Below are positions 52,218 to 64,000 of a stretch of DNA of 64,000 nucleotides, in pieces (position 1 is the first letter of the stretch; each line of letters opens with the position of its first letter). A model generated the notes under the pieces. That model was not told where the DNA came from, made no database searches, and saw only the letters and a list, made by a program, of their open reading frames with translations. A program made the translations under genes and the position numbers. Source of the DNA: Polychytrium aggregatum (taxonomy: Eukaryota > Chytridiomycota > Chytridiomycetes > Polychytriales); contig NW_026516347.1 of the NCBI RefSeq assembly GCF_025602895.1, positions 34,532 through 98,531 of the forward strand, given 5' to 3'.

Positions 52218-53216
52218 TTCCGGGCTGGTTTCGGCCGGCGATGTGTTCGTCCGAAGATTGGATGCTGGAAGTGGGGTGCTGGCTCTGGTATCGGCCGTCG
52301 CTTCTCAACTGCGGTCAGGACGTCCGATGATGGTGCGGGCTCGGCGGACAAGATCAAGCAAGAGCGCAACGGCGGGTCGCTGGGTCGGTTGGCACCTGCG
52401 TCGAGCTCGCCGCCAGCCCAAGCCCCGCTTGCCTCCTGGCCGGGCATGCTCGCGCATCGACACCCTGGCTGCACTTCTGGCGACCACACCGGGGCCTTGC
52501 ATTGTCGGCATTGCCCCATGGCCCCTGTGGTGATCATTGCAGCATGATCTTGGGAAGACTGTGGCCAAAGTGCGGCCAGAGTGCGGCCAGACGTGGCTGC
52601 CTCTCGGTGCGCTCCCGCCTCCTTCTCGGCCCCTCTCGCCTCGCCGTGTTTGGCGGCCGCTGTGTGCCACGTGTCGGTCACGGGACGGCTGTGCCGCCCG
52701 CCTATAAATACGGCCTCTCCCGCCGCCTTCCGAGCAGCGAGCCCGGTATAAAAGGATTTTTCGCCTCTCCTCTCCGCCCAGCGACCCGACCAGCAGGTAT
52801 CCATCCTCGTCTTGCTTGCACCCTGGGCTGCCCATGCTACCCCGGCTGCCGATGGCCTCCACGGCCGGCCCTGCTCCTCGCCGCGCTGCTTCGGCACCGA
52901 GTGCATCCGCAGCGTCGTCTGGGCCGTGCTGCCCCTCGCCCCTCGCCAACGCTGCTGCCGCCGCCGCCGCTCTACTGCTTTGCGAGACTGCGTCATGGAT
53001 TTAACTAAACTGCTTCCGACCGTGGCACCCATGTCTTTTCCGTGCCCATCCATTCCCGACACTCCCTGCTCATGTCGCTTTGTGGACTTGCCGCCTCCTC
53101 GGGTCTGCGTGCCGTGTCGATCCTTCGCTGGCGAAATATAGAGCCCGAATTTCCTGCGAACCCTTATATCGCCGCTCGCATCCCCCGACTGCTTCCCACG
53201 TCTGTTTTCTGCAACA
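52218..53216 (+). promoter_or_regulatory. Divergent promoter ROGDI/TBP with two TATA boxes
   Basis: A GC-rich kilobase lies between head-to-head genes. Two TATA-like boxes face right: CTATAAATA at about 52702-52710 and GTATAAAAGG at about 52745-52754. They are 470-515 bases before the TBP start codon, so a long leader, a 5' intron or another transcript is implied. The frame 52812-53141 is open but shows no family similarity. Confidence 0.5.
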
Positions 53217-54677
53217 ATGTCCATGGTCGCCATGACATCGGGCGAATCTGTTGAGGAGCCCAGAGAATCGTCCGGAATTGTGCCAACGCTCCAGTAAGAT
53301 TCCCCTCTATCCTGATCTTGCCCAACTTTACCCATTGTTCCCGCCTGCTTCCAATCGATCCCTTTCGCTGCAGCGATGGTGCTTTGCCCAGCGTCGCTGT
53401 CTGTGCCGCTCACGCTGCCTGATCACTGCTGTATGCGAGTGTTGGTGGTGGTGGTGGTGGTGGTGTCTTGCCACCATTCAGAAGCCGCCGTGGCCTCGAC
53501 AATCTCGCACTGATCCGCCCGTGCCCCTGCCCTTGATCATCAATGTGCCGCTCACTGTCGTCATTCGTTGTGTCAAAGAAACATCGTCGCCACTGTAAAC
53601 CTGGAATGCAAGCTGGATCTGAAAACCATCGCCCTACATGCTCGAAACGCCGAGTATAATCCAAAGGTGCCTTTCATTGCCCCCACCCGCTCTGAATTTG
53701 CAATTCGGTTGATGGGCAGCTCCCCGGGCTCTGGGCTTTTCTCTGATCTATGGGGTGCTTTGCCTCGTATCGATCTGTGCTTCATCCCTGTACCTTGCCG
53801 CTGCTGCGGACTCTCTGCTGCCGTCTCCTCGCCACCCCATCGCCTTGGTTCTCCAGCGCTTTGCCGCCGTCATCATGAGAATCCGTGAGCCAAAAACCAC
53901 GGCCTTGATCTTTGCCTCGGGCAAAATGGTCGTCACCGGTGCCAAGAGCGAGGAGTCGTCCAAGCTGGCTGCTCGCAAGTATGCCCGCATTATCCAGAAG
54001 CTGGGCTTTGCGGCCAAGTTTGCCGAGTTCAAGATCCAAAACATCGTGGGCTCCTGCGACGTCAAGTTCCCCATCCGCTTGGAGGGCCTGGCATATGCAC
54101 ATACATCGTTCTCCAGCGTACGTTGAGTGAGCCACGGCTGTGTGTCTGTGTCTCGCATTGCTCGACGACCTCACCCTCTCCCATAGCAACCTTCTGCGGT
54201 TCTGACCCAGACCTTGGCTTCTACCCATAGTACGAACCGGAACTCTTCCCCGGTCTTATTTACAGAATGGTCAAGCCCAAGATTGTCTTGCTGATCTTTG
54301 TCTCTGGAAAGATTGTCTTGACGGGCGCCAAGGTGCGAGATTGTTCGTTGCTGCCGTGCAACTACTGAGATTGCTCTGCCGTCGCAACCCGCAACCGCCT
54401 CACAGAGCTCAACTCCCTCCGACAGGTCCGCGAGGAAATCTACCAAGCCTTTGAAAACATTTACCCTGTATTAGCCCGTACGTATCTGAGTGCCAGCCCG
54501 CACGGCTCTGGGGCTCCTCTGCACTGGTCTCCTCGAGATGCGCTAACCTTGCCTCTCGACCATCTCCATTCCAATCCGGATCGTGATCCCGATCTTGTCT
54601 TCTCTACGATCGCCCTTTTCTCTGTCCTGCCGCCGCTTGGTCGTCGGTTGGGCTTGACAGAATACCGGAAGCCTTGA
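53217..54677 (+). CDS. SPT15: TATA-binding protein (TBP)
   Basis: Six exons (53217-53293, 53579-53666, 53857-54117, 54231-54332, 54426-54477, 54661-54677) join in frame to 198 residues. After a short N-terminus ([18 protein letters not shown]) comes the saddle: [106 protein letters not shown] and [21 protein letters not shown]. The saddle is almost invariant among eukaryotes. Small differences such as AYAHTSFSS and the C-terminal KP are unremarkable. It nucleates transcription by all three nuclear polymerases. The last coding exon has only 17 bases. Confidence 0.97.
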
Positions 54678-55191
54678 TCACTCCATCGATGTTCCCCTGC
54701 TCGGTTTCTCCCATTCCCCGCCCCTTCCGCTCCTCACCTCACCTCACCCCCCCCCGCCAACCTGCACTCAATAGACCCGATGTCAGCACTCTTCTTGGTT
54801 GATGAAGCGGTCCAAGATTTTTGACGTAATCACAATGTAATACAGCCGCACCTTCTCACACAGCATCTGCAGCTGCCTCTCTCCCACAGTCTGCTCTGAT
54901 CGTATCGCATCTGACCATGTCGCATCATATTGCATCTGACCATGTCGCATCGCATCGCATCGCATCGCATCGCATTCAGTCTTGGTGCGGTCTGTGTGGC
55001 GGCACCAACCGGGGCGGATGGCTTGTGTGTGTGTGTGCCTCGTTTTGCCTTTTATGGAATTATTACGGCGGTGGGCTGCTGTCCACTCCAAACCCGCTCC
55101 GGTCCGCTCGGCAACACTTCATCCTCAGGCCTGTTTTGCTCTCCCGACGCCCGCCCCAGATCGCATCGCTCCCGTCTCCATAGAGCCAGCC
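54678..55191. other. Intergenic between TBP and MCM4
   Basis: No gene is seen. It holds a C run (54750-54758), CATCGCATCG repeats (54943-54975) and a TGTGTG run (55024-55038). The right part is presumably the MCM4 promoter and leader. Confidence 0.5.
54905..54975. repeat. GCATCGCATC / CATCTGACCATGTCG tandem repeats
   Basis: Two copies of a 29-30 base unit containing GCATCTGACCATGTCGCATC are followed by six GCATC pentamers, all upstream of MCM4. Confidence 0.75.
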
Positions 55192-60060
<4,869 letters not shown>

Positions 60061-60275
60061 CTCTCCTCCTCCTCCTGGCTTGCTTACTCGGTGCTCCTCC
60101 TTCGGCAGCGCTCCGTTGCTGCATCTGTACTGGCACCCAGCACCGGCGCCTTGTGGAATACACTTACTGAGCTGCTGTCCTGGCTTTGGCATATCGGTCG
60201 TTCTGGCCAGCGTTTGGCTCGGCGCCATCGCTTGATACTGAGACATCGCCGAGACACTTTTACAGGCAATCCAAT
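60061..60275. other. MCM4 3' flank up to transposon
   Basis: CTCCTC-rich sequence follows the stop. No gene is seen. A TA dinucleotide at 60275-60276 borders the presumed left end of the transposon, as expected for a TA-targeting Tc1/mariner insertion. Confidence 0.5.
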
Positions 60276-60288
60276 AAAAAACGGGACA
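60276..60288 (+). repeat. Left terminal inverted repeat, AAAAAACGGGACA
   Basis: Perfect 13-base match to the reverse complement of 63973-63985. It begins 71 bases before the transposase start codon and directly follows a T, forming the TA typical of Tc1/mariner targets. Confidence 0.7.
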
Positions 60289-60346
60289 CCCGGGATTTTG
60301 ACCATTCATCGAATATTTTGTTACCCAATGTTATCGCGCGCTGGCC

Positions 60347-61279
60347 ATGACCATTCGCCACACATCCGACTTTCGCACCGCCGCATTGCGATGCTACGCC
60401 CTCATCCATAGCCTGCGTAAGGTCGCCTCCATATTCAATGTGTCCAAAAGCACCATCCATCGATGGCACCGAGGATGCAAGCTGGATGACCCATCCCGGG
60501 TCCCAGCTCGCAGATCCACTTTCTTCGAGCAGGCATGTCCAGTCATTCGCACCCTGATTGAACAGGACCCGTTCCAGACTGGTCCTGTGTTGCGATGCAA
60601 GCTCGAGTCCATCCTCCAGAGGAAAGTATCACTCTCACTCTGCCACACTGCCATCCACCGAGCGGGTCTCTCACACAAGAGGGCAACACACCTCTACAAG
60701 TCCAAGCGACTGGATGAGCGAGTGGCACAGTTCAGGGACCAGGTCCGCTCCATCGACCCACGACGGCTCGTTTTTGTCGACGAGACAGGGATCAGGAGAT
60801 CCATTTTTCCTCTCTACGGATACTCACCGAAGGGTGCTCCGCTTCGCCAGCGCAATCACATGAAACACAAGTCTGTCTCGGCTGCATTTGCCATCAACCA
60901 CTCTGGTGTGCTGCATCGCATGTACATCCCCACATCATTCAAGACACACTCGATGGTCGAGTTCTTTGAGCGAGCGACCTTCCCAGACGACTCTGTGGTT
61001 GTGATGGACAATGTCAGCATGCACAAGACAAGGGCTGTCCTGGACTGCATCGAGCGCCGAGGATGGTCAGTGATCTTCACCCCACCTGCCTCGCCCGACT
61101 TCAATCCCATCGAGAACTTCTTTGGGATTGTGAAGCATCAGTACAGGAAGGCAGCAGCGCTGAATGCGTCCGAGGGGTTCAAGATCGGGATGGTGACCCT
61201 GTTTGAGTCTGCCGTTCGGAGGGTGCTTCCAGATGTCTTCCCACGGCTGATTGAGCGAGCGATGCGCTTCTGGGGTTGA
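60347..61279 (+). CDS. Tc1/mariner (IS630 superfamily) transposase, DD34E
   Basis: An intronless frame of 310 residues. The N-terminus holds a helix-turn-helix DNA-binding region (VASIFNVSKSTIHRWHRG, residues about 26-43) and a second predicted helical domain. The catalytic triad is intact: Asp145 in VFVDETGIR, Asp221 in VVMDNVSMHKT and Glu256 in SPDFNPIENFFG, with 34 residues between the last two. It should cut and paste the element at TA sites. Length and motifs are normal for the family and no stop or frameshift is present, so it could be active. Fanzor starts 251 bases downstream with its own TATA-like box, suggesting a separate transcript. Confidence 0.93.
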   Translation: MTIRHTSDFRTAALRCYALIHSLRKVASIFNVSKSTIHRWHRGCKLDDPSRVPARRSTFFEQACPVIRTLIEQDPFQTGPVLRCKLESILQRKVSLSLCHTAIHRAGLSHKRATHLYKSKRLDERVAQFRDQVRSIDPRRLVFVDETGIRRSIFPLYGYSPKGAPLRQRNHMKHKSVSAAFAINHSGVLHRMYIPTSFKTHSMVEFFERATFPDDSVVVMDNVSMHKTRAVLDCIERRGWSVIFTPPASPDFNPIENFFGIVKHQYRKAAALNASEGFKIGMVTLFESAVRRVLPDVFPRLIERAMRFWG

Positions 61280-61395
61280 GTTCCCTCCAATCAAGCCGCC
61301 ATTTTCACGCTCAAATCCCTGGCTTGAACCTCTCGGCGATTTTTGAACAGGTCGCTTCCCCAACCAACCCGCAAAGACGGGCTCCTGCTCTCGGG

Positions 61396-61402
61396 TATAA
61401 AT
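61396..61402 (+). promoter_or_regulatory. TATA-like box upstream of Fanzor
   Basis: CGGGTATAAATGCC lies 129 bases before the Fanzor start codon, in the gap after the transposase stop. It is the only strong TATA match in that gap. Confidence 0.5.
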
Positions 61403-61530
61403 GCCACACCTTCGTCTCTGCTGCTTTCTTCCCTCATCTCGCCTTGATCTGATCATCGCGCTATTGTACGATAAAAAAAGTCTCTGCTCTGACCAGTACC
61501 ACTGGCAGGCATCCAGCATTCTCTGTCCCC

Positions 61531-63900
61531 ATGCCTCCGAAGCGCAAGGGTACCGGTGATGGCCAGCCTCGGCCACCCAGGCCCAAGAAAGCCAAGTCAC
61601 AGTCGGAGCCTGTCTCTGGTTCGTATTCTGACCCCACGTATGCTTGGTCGTCTGTTGCTCCATCGCTCACCACCACTGCTTCTGCAGATCCAATGGATGT
61701 CGATCCCACCGAGCCTGGTCCATCTACTTCCTCGAGTACCGGCAAGCGATGTCGCCAGTGCGATGGCACCGATCATCAGCGAAGCAACGCCAGCAAATGT
61801 CCAAAATACCGGCCCCTCAAGAGTTCTGTCGTCCCACTCGTGGATGGAAGGTCATCCGCCCCTCAGTTCAGCTGCTTCAAGCAGACGATGGATGGCTGTT
61901 GTCTCAATCCCGCTCTCCGCGACAAGATCCAGGCCACCGTCGAGGCCATGACCCAGATCCAGTTCGAGGCATCCAGGCTGCTCAACCTGCACATCCTCCG
62001 GTGCATCGAGCAGGATCTTCCCGTCCCCGTCATCTCCAAGTCCACCCCTGCTTTCGTTCGCCAATGCTTCACGATTGTCGAGGCCGATGCCCTCTCGACG
62101 GCCAGGGAGACCAAGAAATACAACGAGCATCTGGTCGCTTCCTTTCGCGACTACCAGACCACTCGACATGCAGACCTGCCTCCGGCCCCTCGTCTGCCTG
62201 ATGGTGCTCACAGTCAGCTTCTCACCCTGGCTGTCAATGCCTATGCCACCAACTGCACCACCCACCTCGACCTGGCCTACTGGCGACTCCTTCGCCGCTT
62301 CTGCGCTGCCGTCTTCCCTGCCAACAAGCACAAGCACGAAGCCATCGAGGCTTGTCTCGAGCTCTTCGAGAAACCAGGGCAGACTCCACCCAAGGCCGAT
62401 CTCGAGTTCCTCTATCCAGACTTTGGCCACGTCCTGGACGAGTTTCGGTACAGCAGCGACCAAGACCGCTTCCGGGCCCTCCACCGCCTCTCACACCATG
62501 TGGGTTTCCTCGCCCGAGACAAGATGGTCGACAATGTCCACAAGTGGATCGACTGTGACATGCCCGCCCTCCGAGTCACCGAGCTGCAGCGCCAGGCCAA
62601 GCTGGACGAGCTCACTACCCAAGGCATTCCCTCCGACGACAAGAGGCTCACCACGGCCAAGTCTGAGCTTGGCACCACCAAGTCCAAGATCAACAAGCTG
62701 GCATCCAGGCTCAAGTGGGCACTCAAGCAGCTCGCCGTCGACACTCCGGCCGTGTGCACGATAGTTCCTCTATGCACTGCCACGGCCAAGTATGTCAAGA
62801 TTGACACGGTCACTCTTTGGAATCTCCTTGGTCCAAAGAAGCGCCTTAGACTCACCAGGGACAAGCTCAAGGAAGAAGGTGAGGACGGCATCAACAACCA
62901 GGATCGTCTCTGGCGCAGTTGCTTCAAGCTGCGTAGTTCCCTCTTCCAAGAGCGGGACGTGAACAAGAAGCTGTTCAACTACGAGATCAGCACCGATGGC
63001 ATTGGATGCACAATCGGTCTCGTCAAGTTTCTGCCTCGAACCGATCACACCGAGACCTCCGAGCCTCCTCCGACTGCCGAGCAGCGTATCCAGGCCCACA
63101 TCGGTGACCCAGACCCCGATCGCACCACTTGGATTGGCATCGATCCTGGAGTCGGCTCCATCTTCACGGCGGTCATCCAAGCACCGGGCCACCAAGACGA
63201 GGTGGTCTCGTTCTCCAATGGCCACTACCAGCACATGTGTGGCCATACGTCCAATACCAAGTGGCACAATATCATGAAGTATCGCCTCGACATCGAGACC
63301 TGGATATCGACCACTCCCTCGCCCAAGGTGTCGTCCTCGGAGGCTTTCAAGGTCCATCTCACCCATGTCCTGCGACCGGAGCTGCGAGTGCAGCTCGACT
63401 TCCACCTTGGCAAGAAGGCCCGTCACCATCGCTTCACAGGCCACAAGAGACGCCAAGTGGCCGTCGACAGGATGTGCAAGGCCGTCCTGAAGCACGCCCC
63501 GATACGGACCGATGTGGTGATCGCCTTTGGCAATGCGTCATGGCGACAAGGCAAGGGCTATGCATCCAGCCCTCGGAGGCAGCGGTTCGCTCGGTACTTT
63601 GAGCAGTTCGAGCACCACCGCCGCCGTCCCAATCACCATCATGGAAGCGTCAAGGTGGCCTCGACGAACGAGTTCAACACCTCGCAAGTGTGCTCCAAGT
63701 GCCTGGAGCCAGTTCGGTTGGAAGGACTCGATGCGCCCAGTGTTGCGAATTCCCACTTTGTCAGGAGCTGCAAGAATCCCAGCTGCCGGACAGTGTGGAA
63801 TCGCGACGTCAATGCGGCGCGCAACATGATCACAGTGTGCAGGTCGATTGTGGAGATCGGAGAGCGACCGGCGGTCTTCACTCGGAGGCTGCCAAAGTGA
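61531..63900 (+). CDS. Fanzor, TnpB-like RNA-guided nuclease (full length)
   Basis: An intronless frame of 789 residues. The first 35 residues are basic (PPKRKGTG, RPPRPKKAKSQ), a likely nuclear localisation signal. A CCHC-like zinc knuckle follows (CRQCDGTDHQ...C, Cys74, Cys77, His82, Cys90). Residues about 110-450 are helical, in the position of the REC and wedge regions. The RuvC fold has RuvC-I TWIGIDPGVGS (Asp538), a RuvC-II strand VVIAFGNASW (661-671) with no acidic residue, Glu714 in TNEFNTSQVC, a zinc ribbon (Cys721, Cys724, Cys747, Cys752) and RuvC-III WNRDVNAARNM (Asp759). Fanzors are known to cut DNA guided by an RNA encoded at the element's end. Glu714 probably replaces the usual RuvC-II Glu, as reported for some family members. 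Activity here is inferred. Confidence 0.9.
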   Translation: MPPKRKGTGDGQPRPPRPKKAKSQSEPVSGSYSDPTYAWSSVAPSLTTTASADPMDVDPTEPGPSTSSSTGKRCRQCDGTDHQRSNASKCPKYRPLKSSVVPLVDGRSSAPQFSCFKQTMDGCCLNPALRDKIQATVEAMTQIQFEASRLLNLHILRCIEQDLPVPVISKSTPAFVRQCFTIVEADALSTARETKKYNEHLVASFRDYQTTRHADLPPAPRLPDGAHSQLLTLAVNAYATNCTTHLDLAYWRLLRRFCAAVFPANKHKHEAIEACLELFEKPGQTPPKADLEFLYPDFGHVLDEFRYSSDQDRFRALHRLSHHVGFLARDKMVDNVHKWIDCDMPALRVTELQRQAKLDELTTQGIPSDDKRLTTAKSELGTTKSKINKLASRLKWALKQLAVDTPAVCTIVPLCTATAKYVKIDTVTLWNLLGPKKRLRLTRDKLKEEGEDGINNQDRLWRSCFKLRSSLFQERDVNKKLFNYEISTDGIGCTIGLVKFLPRTDHTETSEPPPTAEQRIQAHIGDPDPDRTTWIGIDPGVGSIFTAVIQAPGHQDEVVSFSNGHYQHMCGHTSNTKWHNIMKYRLDIETWISTTPSPKVSSSEAFKVHLTHVLRPELRVQLDFHLGKKARHHRFTGHKRRQVAVDRMCKAVLKHAPIRTDVVIAFGNASWRQGKGYASSPRRQRFARYFEQFEHHRRRPNHHHGSVKVASTNEFNTSQVCSKCLEPVRLEGLDAPSVANSHFVRSCKNPSCRTVWNRDVNAARNMITVCRSIVEIGERPAVFTRRLPK

Positions 63901-63986
63901 TCTGTTTTATTTCTTGTGGCTTTGCTAGACGCAAGCACAGCACATACTACATGTTCATGGAAACGGCTATATTGTCCCGTTTTTTT
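63897..63986 (+). ncRNA. Candidate guide-RNA region at the Fanzor 3' end
   Basis: In the TnpB/Fanzor family the guide RNA overlaps the end of the nuclease gene and the right end of the element, with the guide reading outward into flanking DNA. Here the 70 or so bases after the stop are conserved in the truncated copy at 37350-37410 (shared TCTGTTTTATTTCTTGTGGC, GCTAGACGCA and CATACTAC), although they code for nothing. That is the pattern expected of a retained RNA scaffold or transposase-binding end. The RNA has not been shown. Confidence 0.4.
63973..63985 (-). repeat. Right terminal inverted repeat, TGTCCCGTTTTTT
   Basis: Reverse complement of the left repeat at 60276-60288. The T run continues for one more base and is followed by CTGAATAAAG, then the window ends. 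Confidence 0.7.
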
Positions 63987-64000
63987 CTGAATAAAGTGTA

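Larger units (their letters stand above)
60276..63986 (+). mobile_element. Tc1/mariner-type transposon carrying a Fanzor gene
   Basis: The element of about 3.7 kb encodes a DD34E transposase and then a complete Fanzor on the same strand. Candidate terminal inverted repeats are AAAAAACGGGACA at 60276-60288 and its reverse complement TGTCCCGTTTTTT at 63973-63985, extendable to 17 bases with two mismatches. The left end abuts TA. The right end lies 14 bases from the window edge, and a TA occurs in CTGAATAAAG just after it, so the exact right boundary and target duplication are not settled. No inverted repeat is seen between the two genes, which supports one unit and not two adjacent insertions. 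Confidence 0.8.

Noticed and set aside
52812-53141. 109-codon frame upstream of TBP as a separate gene
   Set aside because: It has no recognisable motif and its composition (Pro, Arg, Cys and Ala rich) is typical of GC-rich leader sequence. Kept only as part of the promoter region.
61852-63495. Minus-strand frames inside the Fanzor gene
   Set aside because: Shadows of the 789-residue Fanzor frame; no similarity of their own.
61531-63900. Bacterial TnpB or Cas12-type contamination
   Set aside because: Length, basic N-terminus, zinc knuckle, the absent RuvC-II Glu and a eukaryotic DD34E transposase neighbour fit Fanzor. A second copy is embedded among host genes.

Overview
The window is nuclear DNA of an intron-rich eukaryote, most likely an early-diverging, zoosporic (chytrid-like) fungus. 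I infer this from short GT-AG introns in nearly every host gene, a fungal-style set of housekeeping genes (cytochrome c, SEC31, RAV2/ROGDI, HUL4/HECTD2-type HECT ligase, PRO1) and the presence of tuberin and of a katanin p60 subunit, which fits an organism that builds flagella. No species can be named from the sequence alone.

Layout, left to right. 1-1.58 kb: no gene recognised. 1.58-3.67 kb (+): TIR-domain membrane protein with a Cys-rich ectodomain, followed by decayed-looking Cys-rich sequence. 4.59-8.07 kb (+): DOMON / cytochrome b561 / cytochrome b5 / ferredoxin-reductase-type fusion. 8.82-13.61 kb (+): TSC2 (tuberin). 14.04-17.70 kb (-): UBA2, SUMO E1 subunit, sharing a 210-bp divergent promoter with ORC1 at 17.91-20.55 kb (+). 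21.13-22.76 kb (+): unknown protein with four PLLxEARxxLR-like repeats. 23.61-28.63 kb (+): SEC31 (COPII). 29.44-30.11 kb (-): mitochondrial GrpE. 30.1-32.65 kb: a long stretch with no recognised gene. 32.65-36.74 kb (+): HECT E3 ligase. 37.41-38.43 kb (-): 5'-truncated Fanzor copy. 38.70-40.69 kb (+): glutamate 5-kinase. 41.30-44.88 kb (+): katanin p60. 45.55-46.64 kb (+): cytochrome c. 47.00-47.49 kb (-): CMC2. 47.86-49.82 kb (+): Tls1/C9orf78. 50.11-52.22 kb (-): ROGDI/RAV2. 53.22-54.68 kb (+): TATA-binding protein. 55.19-60.06 kb (+): MCM4. 60.28-63.99 kb (+): a Tc1/mariner-type transposon carrying an intact Fanzor gene.

The most exciting content is that last element. A DD34E transposase and a 789-residue Fanzor (eukaryotic TnpB-like RNA-guided nuclease family) lie on one strand between inverted repeats with the core AAAAAACGGGACA. 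A second, 5'-deleted Fanzor copy 23 kb away keeps the whole RuvC/zinc-ribbon half and the sequence just past the stop codon, the place where guide RNAs of this family are encoded. Both transposon genes are intronless in a neighbourhood where host genes have up to about 18 exons.

The host genes are mostly single-copy housekeeping functions and are not an operon-like cluster. Two replication-licensing genes (ORC1, MCM4), two protein-modification genes (UBA2, HECT) and three mitochondrial genes (GrpE, cytochrome c, CMC2) occur here, apparently by chance. Exon joints were worked out by hand from frame, GT/AG signals and family conservation. Where a gene is given only as a span, its internal splice sites are less certain.
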